64,000 nucleotides of DNA from Gluconobacter sphaericus NBRC 12467 (GCF_006539125.1 NZ_BJMK01000007.1:81602-145601), one strand, 5' to 3'; shown: positions 37,318-46,265, counted from the stretch's first letter. Made by a program: numbers and translations. Notes: generated by a model not told the origin, from the letters alone.

Positions 37318-37986
37318 ATGAAGAGCTACGCCGCACAGCAGCGCAAGCCGACAGACTACATTGTCGCGATCGTCGTGGCCGTGCTGGCTATGGGCGCCGT
37401 GATCTATGCGCTCATGAGCGGTGCCGTGAGCAAGCTGGTCCAGGAAAAGCCGCCTATCAAGACGGAAGTCATCAAGGAACAGCCCAAGCCACCACCGCCA
37501 CCGCCACCACCGCCGCCGCCGCAGATGGAGCAGCCGCCTCCGCCGTATATTCCGCCGCCGAAGATCTCCGTGCCGCCGCCGCCCAAGGCGATCCAGCGTG
37601 TGACCCACGCCAAGCCGCCGCATCCGGTGCCGCCCAGCCCGACTCCATCGCCAGAGCCTGTTCCGGCTCCGCCGCAAGGACCGCCAGCTGAAGCAGTTCC
37701 AGATCACTCGGCTGGTGCACGACCGATCAACGGCGCACAGGCAGTCTATCCGGACGAAGCTATGGAAGAAAATCGCGAAGGTCATGTGACCGCGTCGTGT
37801 GACATTCTTCCGACAGGCAAGACGGCGAATTGTACCATTGTGAGCTCAAGCGGTGGCCACGAGTTCGTGGAAAGTGCGCTCGACTTCCTTCGTCGGGCCC
37901 GTTATCAGCCCGCCGTCGTGAACGGCGCTCCGGTAACAGAGCATCATCACGTGCTGCACATCGACTTTACGATGGGCGACGACTGA
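37318..37986 (+). CDS. tonB: TonB energy-transducing protein
   Basis: Links inner-membrane proton-motive force to outer-membrane receptors. The 222 residues have one membrane anchor (about 14-37, DYIVAIVVAVLAMGAVIYAL), a Pro-rich periplasm-spanning segment with an eleven-Pro run at about 59-69 and further PPP clusters to about residue 125, then a C-terminal TonB domain (YPDEAMEENREGHVTASCDI, ALDFLRRARYQPAVVNGAP). It is first in tonB-exbB-exbD-exbD-TPR. The receptor gene at the left edge is an obvious class of client. Confidence 0.92.
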   Translation: MKSYAAQQRKPTDYIVAIVVAVLAMGAVIYALMSGAVSKLVQEKPPIKTEVIKEQPKPPPPPPPPPPPQMEQPPPPYIPPPKISVPPPPKAIQRVTHAKPPHPVPPSPTPSPEPVPAPPQGPPAEAVPDHSAGARPINGAQAVYPDEAMEENREGHVTASCDILPTGKTANCTIVSSSGGHEFVESALDFLRRARYQPAVVNGAPVTEHHHVLHIDFTMGDD

Positions 37987-38123
37987 TCTTTCGATTGCCG
38001 TCAAACAGAATTGCTCTGTCAGGTTCTCCAAACTTGGCAGGGCTCAGAAAAGGGCCGGTCTCCATATGGCCGACAACCCAGAAAGCTCAGAAAACGGGCA
38101 TCTCTAACGAGGATATGGAGTTC

Positions 38124-39209
38124 ATGACCAGACTGTTCCGCCTTCCTGCCCTTGCCGTTCCGACGAAGGCGCGTGCCGTCCGTGCCAGCGCACTGGCTCT
38201 GACGCTGGCCCTGGCTTCCGGTGCCGTTGCACCGGCCGTCGCTTTCGCCCAGCCGGCTCCGGCCGACCAGAGTGCTCCCGCAGCGGCTCCGGTGGATCCT
38301 TCTTCCAACCCGGCTGCCCCGACGACGTCTGCCGATCCGGCTGGCGCTCCGGCTGCAGCCGCTCCTAACGATGCTGGCGCTCCGGCCGACCAGAGCGCTC
38401 CTGCGACGACTCCTGCCGATGAATCTCCTGCCGCGGCCGCAACGCCGGGCGAGAGCGCAACAGCAACGCCGGAAGCTCCCGCTCCGCAGGGCAACCCGTA
38501 CGGCCTCGGCGCTCTGTGGGCCAATGGTGATGCGATTGCCCGTGGCGTCCTGATCATCATGGTGATCATGTCCGCTGGTACCTGGATCATCATGGTCATG
38601 AAGTTCCTGGAACAGGGCCGTATGTTCGCGGCATCCAAGGAAGCTGCCCGCGAGTTCTGGACTAAGCCGTCCGTTCAGCAGGGTGCTGCATCCCTGAAGG
38701 CGTCTTCCCCGTTCCGCTACATCGCAGAGACGGGCATCGTTGCCGCCGAGCACCACGAAGGTTCCATGCGTGACTCGATTGATCTGCCGTCCTGGACTGA
38801 AATGTCCATTTCGCGCTCGGTCGATACCATTAACACTCGTATGCAGGGCGGCCTCGCTTTCCTTGGTACGGTGGGTTCCACGTCTCCGTTCGTCGGTCTG
38901 TTCGGTACGGTCTGGGGTATCTATCACGCCCTGACGGCTATCGGCATCTCCGGCCAGGCATCCATTGATAAGGTTGCCGGTCCGGTTGGTGAGTCCCTCA
39001 TTATGACGGCTATCGGTCTTGCGACCGCTGTTCCGGCCGTGCTGGGTTACAACCTGCTCGTCCGCCGCAACAAGGGTGCCATGGATCGCGTCCGCAACTT
39101 CGCTGCCGACATCCAGTCCGTCCTGATCGGTGGCTTCCGTCATGGCGTCAGCCCGGAGCAGGGCAGCATGTCTGTTCCGACCACCATCACCACCAGCGAG
39201 CGGATCTGA
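38124..39209 (+). CDS. exbB: ExbB/TolQ-type proton channel with long Ala/Pro-rich N-terminal extension
   Basis: Inner-membrane proton-channel subunit of the TonB motor. The ATG at 38124 is chosen; the ATG at 38115 is almost as good. A signal-peptide-like segment (ALALTLALASGAVAPAVAFA) is followed by about 90 residues made almost only of Ala, Pro, Asp, Ser and Thr, then a first membrane helix (GVLIIMVIMSAGTWIIMVMKF) and the MotA/TolQ/ExbB domain with LAFLGTVGSTSPFVGLFGTVWG and IGLATAVPAVLGYNLLVRR. Total 361 residues versus about 240 for a simple ExbB. The extension probably lies in the periplasm. Confidence 0.92.
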   Translation: MTRLFRLPALAVPTKARAVRASALALTLALASGAVAPAVAFAQPAPADQSAPAAAPVDPSSNPAAPTTSADPAGAPAAAAPNDAGAPADQSAPATTPADESPAAAATPGESATATPEAPAPQGNPYGLGALWANGDAIARGVLIIMVIMSAGTWIIMVMKFLEQGRMFAASKEAAREFWTKPSVQQGAASLKASSPFRYIAETGIVAAEHHEGSMRDSIDLPSWTEMSISRSVDTINTRMQGGLAFLGTVGSTSPFVGLFGTVWGIYHALTAIGISGQASIDKVAGPVGESLIMTAIGLATAVPAVLGYNLLVRRNKGAMDRVRNFAADIQSVLIGGFRHGVSPEQGSMSVPTTITTSERI

Positions 39210-39213
39210 TCCT

Positions 39214-39639
39214 ATGGGAATGAACGTCGGAGGAGGCGGCGGTGACGACGAGGTGGTGTCGGCAATCAACACCACTCCCCTCGTCGACGTCATGCTGGTG
39301 CTGTTGATCATCTTTCTGATCACCATCCCCGTCGCCACGCATACGGTGAAGGTCAAGCTGCCGGTTGATGCTAATCAACCGACACAGACCAAGCCGGGCA
39401 ACGTTGTTCTGGCCGTGAATGCGAACGGTCAGGTGTTCTGGGACACAACACTCGTTCCGAACCATACCGAACTTCTGAACCGTCTCGTCGAGGCGGCAAA
39501 GAAAAAGCCGCAGCCGCAGATCCAGATCCGCGGTGACCAAGCTGCCAAGTATCTGGCAGTCGGCCAGGTGGTTGCAACCTGCCAGGAAGCAGGGATTGCC
39601 CACGTGGACTTCATTACCGAGCAGCCTCACTCGAACTGA
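39214..39639 (+). CDS. exbD: ExbD-type proton channel subunit, first copy
   Basis: A 141-residue protein starting at ATG 39214, four bases after exbB. A short Gly-rich cytoplasmic N-terminus (MGMNVGGGGGDDEVV) leads into INTTPLVDVMLVLLIIFLITIP, the single membrane helix containing the conserved proton-carrying Asp (PLVDVML). The periplasmic domain follows. A second ExbD gene lies 72 bases downstream. Confidence 0.94.
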   Translation: MGMNVGGGGGDDEVVSAINTTPLVDVMLVLLIIFLITIPVATHTVKVKLPVDANQPTQTKPGNVVLAVNANGQVFWDTTLVPNHTELLNRLVEAAKKKPQPQIQIRGDQAAKYLAVGQVVATCQEAGIAHVDFITEQPHSN

Positions 39640-39711
39640 GGTCGTGTCGGGTCGTTTTGAATAAAACGGCCCGTTCCTGCTTTCACGTCACCCTTTTGGA
39701 GAACCGCCGTC

Positions 39712-40146
39712 ATGGGCATGAGCGTCGGATCTGACAGCACGCACGAAGACGAAGGCATTGTCGATATCAACACCACGCCGTTGATCGACGTGATGCTGGT
39801 GCTGCTGATCATGCTGATCATCACCATCCCACTTCAGACACACTCGGTGGCGATCGATCTGCCTCAGGGCAATCCTCCTCCATCGACCGAACAACCCAAG
39901 CTTGTGACCGTCAGCATCGGCTACGATAATAGCATTTCTTGGAATAACGAGCCGATCACGTCCGAGGCCGCTCTTCAAGCCCATTTCGAAGCTGCCGCAG
40001 CAATGCCGGATCAGCCTGAAATGCATATCCATCCCGATCGTCTTGCCGACTATAAGACGGTGGCCCATGTTATGGCAGATGCACAGCGTCTCGGCATGAC
40101 CAAGCTGGGGATTGTCGGTCTGGATCAGTTCATGGAAGGACAGTAA
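39712..40146 (+). CDS. exbD: ExbD-type proton channel subunit, second copy
   Basis: A 144-residue paralogue of the preceding protein, starting at ATG 39712 with GGAG upstream. It shares DINTTPLIDVMLVLLIMLIITIP with the conserved Asp, but the periplasmic domain differs clearly (SVAIDLPQGNPPPSTEQPKL, MHIHPDRLADYKTVAHVMADA). Tandem ExbDs of unequal periplasmic sequence suggest a heteromeric stator or two alternative partners. Followed after three bases by the TPR gene. Confidence 0.94.
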   Translation: MGMSVGSDSTHEDEGIVDINTTPLIDVMLVLLIMLIITIPLQTHSVAIDLPQGNPPPSTEQPKLVTVSIGYDNSISWNNEPITSEAALQAHFEAAAAMPDQPEMHIHPDRLADYKTVAHVMADAQRLGMTKLGIVGLDQFMEGQ

Positions 40147-40149
40147 TTC

Positions 40150-41391
40150 GTGTTTTTGTCCCTTTGCCGCCGTCTGAGCGCCCGTAATCTCCTGCTGGCC
40201 GGTGTTTTCGGTATCGCCGCTCTTGCTGGCTCTGCTCATGCTGACGATGTCCTCGGCCAAGCCGTGGGCAAGGACCTTCAGCAGGCCCAGAGTGCCCTGG
40301 CATCCAAGAACTACGCCAAGGCGATGGAAGCCGTCGACGCCGCAGATGCGGTCAAGGGCAAGACTGATTACGAAGCCTACACCACGGCCCAGATGCGTGC
40401 GGCTATCGCCGCACAGTCCGGCAACACGGATGCTGCCATTAGGGCCTATGATGTCCTAATCAATAGCTCCCGTACGCCGAAGACCGCCAAGGGTCAGATG
40501 CTGATGGCGCAGGCTACGATGGCTTACAGCGCCAAGCAGTACGCCCGCGCTATTCCTGCGACCGAGCGTTATCTTAAGGAATACGGCGTTGATCCGCGCA
40601 TGCAGACGATGCTGATTCAGTGCTACTACCTACAGCAGGACTGGAAAGGCACTGCCAAGGCAGCTCAGGAACAGGTGGACGCCACAATTAAGGCTGGCAA
40701 GATTCCGCCTGAGAACCAGCTCCAGATGCTGGCTACAGCCTATACGAACCTGAAGGACGCGGATGCTAAAACGCATGCTTATGTCCTGCTGGCGAAATAT
40801 TATTCCAAGCCTGACTACTGGTCGATGTTGATCCACGATTTGGTGGCCAACCCGAATCTTTCGCCGCCGCTTGTTTTCTATGTCGAGCGTCTACGTCTGG
40901 CGACCGGTGTGCTCAAGGATCCGTCCGATTATCAGGATATGGGTGAGCGCGCGGTCCAGATGGGCCTACCCCAGTTGGCACTCAACCTGCTGAACCAGGG
41001 TTATGCCAATCATTCGCTCGGCAATGGGCCGACCGCAGCGGCAGACGCGAAGTTCCATGCTTTTGTGGCTCAGCAGGCTTCAACGAACCGGAGCCAGCTG
41101 GTTACTGCCGTCACCCAGGCTGCTTCTGCGTCGAACGCAGGCCCGGCTCTGACCGCTGGTTACAATCAGGTGCTGAACGGACAGGTCGATGCCGGTCTGG
41201 CTCTGATGAAGACAGGATTGGGCAAGAACCCGCGTTATCCGGATCTGGCTCAGGTCGAATACGGCATGGCGCAGATGGACGGTGGCCAGAAGGCTGAAGC
41301 CATCAAGACTTTTGCTTCCGTGCAGGGCAATGGCCCGGCCAAGGACGTTGCTGAACTTTGGTCGCTGCTGCTGTCGCGTCCTGCGAAATAA
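40150..41391 (+). CDS. Periplasmic TPR-repeat protein of the TonB operon
   Basis: Starts at GTG 40150. A signal peptide ends near GSAHA-DD, so the protein of 413 residues is exported. It consists of helical repeats of TPR type (ALASKNYAKAMEAVDAADA, AKQYARAIPATERYLKEYG, GYNQVLNGQVDAGLALMKTG, EYGMAQMDGGQKAEAIKTF). Position as last gene in tonB-exbBDD implies an adaptor role in the periplasm for TonB-dependent uptake. This is inference: no enzymatic motif is visible. A terminator follows. Confidence 0.85.
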   Translation: MFLSLCRRLSARNLLLAGVFGIAALAGSAHADDVLGQAVGKDLQQAQSALASKNYAKAMEAVDAADAVKGKTDYEAYTTAQMRAAIAAQSGNTDAAIRAYDVLINSSRTPKTAKGQMLMAQATMAYSAKQYARAIPATERYLKEYGVDPRMQTMLIQCYYLQQDWKGTAKAAQEQVDATIKAGKIPPENQLQMLATAYTNLKDADAKTHAYVLLAKYYSKPDYWSMLIHDLVANPNLSPPLVFYVERLRLATGVLKDPSDYQDMGERAVQMGLPQLALNLLNQGYANHSLGNGPTAAADAKFHAFVAQQASTNRSQLVTAVTQAASASNAGPALTAGYNQVLNGQVDAGLALMKTGLGKNPRYPDLAQVEYGMAQMDGGQKAEAIKTFASVQGNGPAKDVAELWSLLLSRPAK

Positions 41392-41416
41392 AATATCCGT
41401 TTTAGAGAAGTATAGA

Positions 41417-41446
41417 AAAGCCGGGGGTTCTGCCCCGGTTTTTTTT
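41417..41446 (+). terminator. Terminator after the TonB/TPR operon
   Basis: CCGGGG (41421-41426) and CCCCGG (41433-41438) form the stem with a T8 run; A-rich bases precede it. It lies between the convergent TPR and flgH genes. Confidence 0.85.
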
Positions 41447-41450
41447 GTGT

Positions 41451-42197
41451 TCAGAACGGTAGGATTGCGTCCATGACCTGCTGGCCATAACGGGGTGTCT
41501 GAAGCTGCGTGAGAGTCCCGCGGCCGCCATAGGAAATCCGCGCTTCCGCCATCCGGTCATGCGTCACGGTATTGTCAGCCGTGATATCCTGTGGCCGGAC
41601 GATGCCACTGACCCCCAGTTCCCGCAACTCGCTGTTCACCCGGACTTCCTGCTTTCCCATCACGACGAAATTGCCGTTGGGCAGGACCTGAGTGATCGTT
41701 CCTGCCAGACGCAGGGTCACGGTCTCGTTGCGGGCGATTTTTCCGGTTGCGCCAGAATCGCTGCTACTGGCGGTGCTCAGGCTGTTCGCGCCCGTAATGG
41801 CGCTGATGACCTTTCCCTTGATCCCGAACAGATTGGGAATGCCGAATTTCTCGTCAGCGGTGCGGTCGGCAGTTGTTCCGTTGTTGAAGGCGGCGTTGTC
41901 GGTGATATCCACGATGATCGTGACCAGATCACCCACCTGCGATGCCCGCTGATCCTTGAAGAATGCCTTGCTGCCCGAACGCCAGAGGCTCGCGGCCTCA
42001 TCGGGGGGGGGCTGGAGCGGTGGCATCGGCATGGTGACGGGGCGATAGGAATTGGCCAGTGTGGGATCGGTAATGGATGTCATGCGGGGAGGTCGCCCGA
42101 TCTCCGACATTTGGGCGAGGGAGTTACAGGCTGACAGGGTCGGCAAAAGTCCGAGCAGTCCCAGAGTACGAACAGAGTGTCGAAAAGCGTGCCGCAT
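41451..42197 (-). CDS. flgH: Flagellar L-ring protein FlgH
   Basis: Outer-membrane lipoprotein forming the flagellar L-ring. The ATG at 42197 gives a lipoprotein signal (GLLPTLSAC lipobox) and 248 residues. Family motifs are SLWRSGSKAFFKDQRASQVGDLVTIIVDI, ANTVTHDRMAEARISYGGRG in variant form, and a C-terminal QVMDAILPF. No other flagellar gene is present, so it stands apart from the usual flgGHI cluster. No strong Shine-Dalgarno is visible. The 303 bases from 42198 to 42500 show no gene. Confidence 0.92.
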   Translation of the reverse strand: MRHAFRHSVRTLGLLGLLPTLSACNSLAQMSEIGRPPRMTSITDPTLANSYRPVTMPMPPLQPPPDEAASLWRSGSKAFFKDQRASQVGDLVTIIVDITDNAAFNNGTTADRTADEKFGIPNLFGIKGKVISAITGANSLSTASSSDSGATGKIARNETVTLRLAGTITQVLPNGNFVVMGKQEVRVNSELRELGVSGIVRPQDITADNTVTHDRMAEARISYGGRGTLTQLQTPRYGQQVMDAILPF

Positions 42198-42500
42198 GGG
42201 AAAGTTGAGATCCGTCAGTTCCGTATGATTTCCAGCAAACACGAGAATGGTAAAAAACCTGTTAAGACGTCGTTATTCAGGTCTTCTGAAAAGACTCGGA
42301 CTTCGCCTGCATCTGACGGGAAGATTGTTTGCACGTGACGGCTTCTGCTTGTTCCTTGCCCTGTCCGGGGACGTGATCGAAAATAGTATGGCGTGGCCGA
42401 CATGCCTGATGGCCCGGGCCCATTCTGTCGGGAGAATGCCTCATGCCAATCGTTTCAGTTTCCTTCCATGCGGATGTGTTCTCCGCATTCCTGTTCTGAA

Positions 42501-43403
42501 ATGGCACTGCGGATTCTGCTAACCGGCGGACAGGGATTCGTCGGTCAGCATCTCAATGCGCGTTTGCAAGACTGCATTTCCGGTCACGCCCTACTTGAAG
42601 ATCCAATGGGCCTTCGGGGCCGCGTTGCCGTCGAACGGTTCGTGAAAGACAAAAAAAACGACGCCTGTCTACATCTGGCCGCCGTGTCCTCGATTGTTCG
42701 TGCAAAAGCGGAAAATGCTGAGGCCTAGACCGTGAATCTCGATGGAACGCTTATCCTGCTCCAAACCTTCGAAACCGACGCTCCTCAGGCCAGTTTCGTG
42801 TTTGTTTCGACAGCCGCGATTTACGGCGCCAGTTTTTCCTCGGGGTAGCCACTCGATGTGTTCGACGTCATCGCGCCGGTTAATGCTTCTGCGTCCAGCA
42901 AGACCACGGCGGATCTGGCGATTGGTAACTTGATTCAGGAGGGGCTGCATGGCGTGTGTCTACGTGCTTTTACCTCAGTTGGAACGGCACAGGATGAAGA
43001 CGCTATTCTACCATTCCTTGTGGCACAGGTCGCTCGGATCGAGGCGGGACAGTAGGCCCCCGGCCATTATTGTGGGCCATCCGGATGCCGGTTTTGACAT
43101 AACCGACGTTCGTGATGCCTGTGACGCTTATATTGATGCGCTTGCCCTTCCCCCGCCTCTGCCGAACGGAACGATTCTAAACATCTGTTCCGGTGTGACC
43201 CGGAGCGCGCAGTCCATGGCGCATGATCTGTTGGAGGTTGCCGGGATTTCCGCCTCTCTTGAGGTTGATGCCACGATCGTCTGTCCGTCCGTGCAGGGCA
43301 ACCCCGCCGCTGCTCGCCAGGCACTGGGCTGGGCGCTGCGTATTCTGTGGCATGAGCTCTGGTCATCGTTCTCAGTGACTGGCGTTACCGAAACAGGTCG
43401 TAA
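42501..43403 (+). pseudogene. NAD-dependent epimerase/dehydratase (GDP-sugar type), decayed
   Basis: Begins at ATG 42501 with the nucleotide-binding ALRILLTGGQGFVGQHL. In the same frame come AAVSSIVRAKAENAEA, a TAG at 42726, VNLDGTLILLQTF and FVFVSTAAIYGASFSSG, a TAG at 42849, then SSKTTADLAIGNL and VAQVARIEAGQ, and a third TAG at 43053. Right there the frame shifts by one (C5 run near 43056) into DITDVRDACDAYIDAL, NGTILNICSGVTRS and GNPAAARQALGWA. Near 43350 it shifts back to reach LSDWRYRNR and a TAA at 43401. Order and motifs match GDP-mannose 4,6-dehydratase/reductase-like SDR enzymes. It cannot make a full product. Confidence 0.85.
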
Positions 43404-43490
43404 AGTCCTGCTTTCGAGATTGTCAGGTGCTGGACAGCGCCTGAACGCGTTGTCATTCTTCCCGCAGAACCGGCAACCGGAGTGCGTATA

Positions 43491-43670
43491 ATGACAGACC
43501 CTTATGATACCGAAATTACGGTGCTCGCCTGTGCGAGTGGACTGACCATTCCTGTTGAATTTCACGCCGGCGTGCGGGCCAACCTCGATCTTTTGCGCAG
43601 CTATGGTGCGTTGATCGAAGGGGTGGACCTGTCAGATCGCCTCGAACCTGCCTTCCGGTACGAACCGTGA
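43491..43670 (+). CDS. DUF4089 (AtzG/HpxX-like) small subunit
   Basis: A 59-residue protein starting at ATG 43491 with GGAG eight bases upstream. It is mainly helical (HAGVRANLDLLRSYGALIEG, DRLEPAFRYEP), the pattern of DUF4089 proteins. These accompany AtzE-type amidases, and in enteric purine/allantoin loci are named HpxX. The stop overlaps the GTG start of the amidase by four bases, implying coupled synthesis and a subunit relationship, as for the AtzG-AtzE complex. Substrate is undetermined. Confidence 0.82.
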   Translation: MTDPYDTEITVLACASGLTIPVEFHAGVRANLDLLRSYGALIEGVDLSDRLEPAFRYEP

Positions 43671-45001
43671 GCGGCCTTCAGCAGCGCACTCTCGCCCTCG
43701 CGGCCAGTGTGCGCAAAGGCGAGATTTCCGCCCGCGACCTTACCGTGAAGACCCTGGCCGATATCGAGGCACGGGACAAAGATTATAACTGCGTCACGCG
43801 CTTGTTGATGCATCGTGCGCTGGAAGCTGCCGAGCGGGTGGATCGTCTGGTGTTGCAGGGACAGGATCCGGGGCCGCTTGCCGGGGTGCCTTTTGGCATC
43901 AAGGATCTGTTCGATGTGCGTGGTGAAATCACGACGGCCGGATCAAAGGTTCTCGCCAATGATCCGCCCGCCACGCAGGATGCAATACTTGTTGCTCATA
44001 TGATCGCAGCCGGGGCCATTCCCATTGCGCTAACGAACATGGACGAGTTCGCCTACGGGTTCGCTACGATCAACGCCCATTACGGCAATACCCGCAATCC
44101 GCATGCTCCCGAGCGTCTGGCTGGTGGGTCGTCAGGAGGTTCTGCAGCCGGTGTGGCGGCGCGGATGTTTTCTCTTGGTCTTGGGTCCGATACGAACGGC
44201 TCTATCCGTGTTCCGGCATCGCTTTGCGGGATCTGGGGGTTGCGAGCGACTCAGGGACGTTTATCGGTTGAAGGCAGTTATCCGTTCGTACCGAGTCTCG
44301 ATACGGTTGGCCCGTTTGCCGACAGTGCGAGGGGCCTGAAAGCCTGTTTTGAAGCCCTCTGCGCCAGATCGCTGACGGATGTGGATGTGGGTAGTTTGCG
44401 CATTGCTCGTCTAGGCGGATGGTTCGGCGAGAATATGTCTACGCCAATGAAGACCGCGATCGATACACTCTCCATGGCGCTGGGAGCCGCGGATGTTGTC
44501 GAACTTCCGGAAGTGGCGCGAGCGCGGGCTGCGGCTTTCGTTATCAGCGCCTCCGAAGGGGCGGGGCAGCATCTAAAACGCCTGCGCACACAGGCCGCAG
44601 ACTATGATCCCGCTGTCCGGGATCGCCTGTTGGCCGGGGCTCTTCTGCCGTCCACGCTGATCTTTCAGTCTCATCGCTTGCGTCACTGGTTCCGCGACCG
44701 GATGCATGAGGCTTTTGCGAAGACGGATATCCTGCTGGCCCCCGCGCTTGTCGGTGAGGCACCGCGTTTCGATCAGCCGGAAATCGAAATCGGCGGCAAG
44801 ATGGTCTCTGCTCGTGCCAACCTGGGGCTTTACACTCAGCCCCTGACGCTTGCGGGTTTTCCGGTTCTGACGGTCCCGATGAAGGTTCCGGGACTGCCGC
44901 TTGGTGCGCAGCTGATTGCGCGGCCGGGCCGCGAGGACCAGCTCTTTGCTTTGGCTGAAAAGCTGGAAACGGATGGGCTGGCGGAAGCCCGTCTGATCTG
45001 A
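43667..45001 (+). CDS. AtzE/HpxY-family amidase
   Basis: Amidase-signature enzyme of 444 residues, starting at GTG 43667 overlapped with the DUF4089 stop. The Ser-cisSer-Lys triad is complete: Lys79 (VPFGIKDLFDV), the GGSSGGS segment at 153-159, and the nucleophile Ser179 in SDTNGSIRVPA. It belongs to the AtzE family, for which amide hydrolysis on 1-carboxybiuret is known; the hpx branch is linked to oxalurate/oxamate metabolism. Given HpxW and HpxK homologues nearby, an oxalurate-type substrate is a reasonable inference. It faces a convergent symporter gene one base beyond its stop. Confidence 0.88.
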   Translation: MSGLQQRTLALAASVRKGEISARDLTVKTLADIEARDKDYNCVTRLLMHRALEAAERVDRLVLQGQDPGPLAGVPFGIKDLFDVRGEITTAGSKVLANDPPATQDAILVAHMIAAGAIPIALTNMDEFAYGFATINAHYGNTRNPHAPERLAGGSSGGSAAGVAARMFSLGLGSDTNGSIRVPASLCGIWGLRATQGRLSVEGSYPFVPSLDTVGPFADSARGLKACFEALCARSLTDVDVGSLRIARLGGWFGENMSTPMKTAIDTLSMALGAADVVELPEVARARAAAFVISASEGAGQHLKRLRTQAADYDPAVRDRLLAGALLPSTLIFQSHRLRHWFRDRMHEAFAKTDILLAPALVGEAPRFDQPEIEIGGKMVSARANLGLYTQPLTLAGFPVLTVPMKVPGLPLGAQLIARPGREDQLFALAEKLETDGLAEARLI

Positions 45002-45002
45002 C

Positions 45003-46265
45003 TTAGGGCTGTTTCAGCGCCTCGGCCATTTTCGTGTGGTCGAGGCGCTTTTCCCATGCGGCAATTAGAACCGGGGCAACGCAGTTTCCTGCGAAATTTC
45101 CTACTGCTCGTGCGATTCCTGCAAACCAGTCCACGGCCAGCAGCATCACCAGACTTGCGGGCGGAATGGATGGCACGCTCGCCAGCGTTGCCGCCAGAAT
45201 GACGATTGCAAAACCCGGAATTCCGTGCGCCCCTTTGGACGTGATGAGCGCCGTCACTAGCAGTGTTGCAATCTGCCAGATTGTCAGGTGTGCTTCGGTG
45301 GCATTGGCCAGAAAGATGACCGCCAGTCCCAGATAAATCGATAGCGCATCCAGATTGAGCGAATACCCGGCCGGGACCACGATGCCCACGACCTGACGCT
45401 CCACTCCGAGTTTTTCGAGCTTGCTCATCAGGCTGGGCAAAACCGCGTCCGATGCTGTGGTCGTGGCGACGATCAGCAGCTCTTCGCGGAAATAACGCGC
45501 AAACCGCGCCGGATTGACTCCTGCAAACCGTAGCCCACCACCCAGCGCGCCAATGATAAAGAGACCAACCAGCAGGAAATACAGCATTGTAAATCCGGCC
45601 AGATGTCCGATGGTCTCCAGTCCGTAACGTGCTGTTGTTGTCACCATCGCGCCGAACACGCCCAGAGGGGCTACGCGGATGATGACGCCCATCATGCGTG
45701 AAAACAGTTCGGAGATGCTTTCGATCAGCCGGATTAGAGGTGCGCCGCGCTCTCCCATGCCGTTCAGGCAGCACCCCGCAAAAACCGCGAAGACGAGAAT
45801 CTGGAGGATGTTCCCCTGTGCGAAAGCTTCAGCAGGGGTGCGCGGCACGAGCGAAAGTAGAAATCCGCTGATGCCTCCGGCCCGCAGGTTCTGTGCATGG
45901 TCGCCATAGGATGCGATCATCCGCGCATCCTCGGCCGTCGGCACAAACCCGACGCCTCGGCCGATGCCAAGTTCCATCGCCACCAGAACTGCTACGCCAA
46001 GTGCGAACGTCGTCATGATCTCGAAATAGATTAGGGCCTTTCCTCCTAGGCGCCCGACTGTTTTCAGTGATCCGGCCCCGAGAATCCCGAGTGTTACGAT
46101 ACAGAAGAGCAGTGGCCCGACCGCCATGATGATGAGCTGCATGAACAGCGTCGTCATCCATCCCACATCATCCGCCAGGGCGGGGAAGAACAGTCCGGCC
46201 CCAAGCCCTAGAACTGTCGCCAGTACGACTTGCGCGAACAGGTTTTCAGTCAGAGCTCTTACCAT
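45003..46265 (-). CDS. Dicarboxylate/amino acid:cation symporter (DAACS family)
   Basis: Inner-membrane secondary transporter of 420 residues with eight helices and re-entrant loops. YSLNLDALSIYLGLAVIF, GIPGFAIVILAAT and FAGIARAVGNFAGNCVAPVLIA are the conserved DctA/GltP segments. The start ATG at 46265 overlaps the HpxW-like gene end by seven bases, so both are probably translated together. Location suggests it imports an anionic pathway intermediate (a ureide such as allantoate, or oxamate) rather than C4-dicarboxylates; this is inference from context. Confidence 0.88.
   Translation of the reverse strand: MVRALTENLFAQVVLATVLGLGAGLFFPALADDVGWMTTLFMQLIIMAVGPLLFCIVTLGILGAGSLKTVGRLGGKALIYFEIMTTFALGVAVLVAMELGIGRGVGFVPTAEDARMIASYGDHAQNLRAGGISGFLLSLVPRTPAEAFAQGNILQILVFAVFAGCCLNGMGERGAPLIRLIESISELFSRMMGVIIRVAPLGVFGAMVTTTARYGLETIGHLAGFTMLYFLLVGLFIIGALGGGLRFAGVNPARFARYFREELLIVATTTASDAVLPSLMSKLEKLGVERQVVGIVVPAGYSLNLDALSIYLGLAVIFLANATEAHLTIWQIATLLVTALITSKGAHGIPGFAIVILAATLASVPSIPPASLVMLLAVDWFAGIARAVGNFAGNCVAPVLIAAWEKRLDHTKMAEALKQP

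Noticed and set aside
37480..37530. CCG-rich tract in tonB as a simple-sequence repeat of phase-variation type
   Set aside because: It encodes the functional poly-Pro rod of TonB in an intact frame and changes in triplet steps would not switch the frame.
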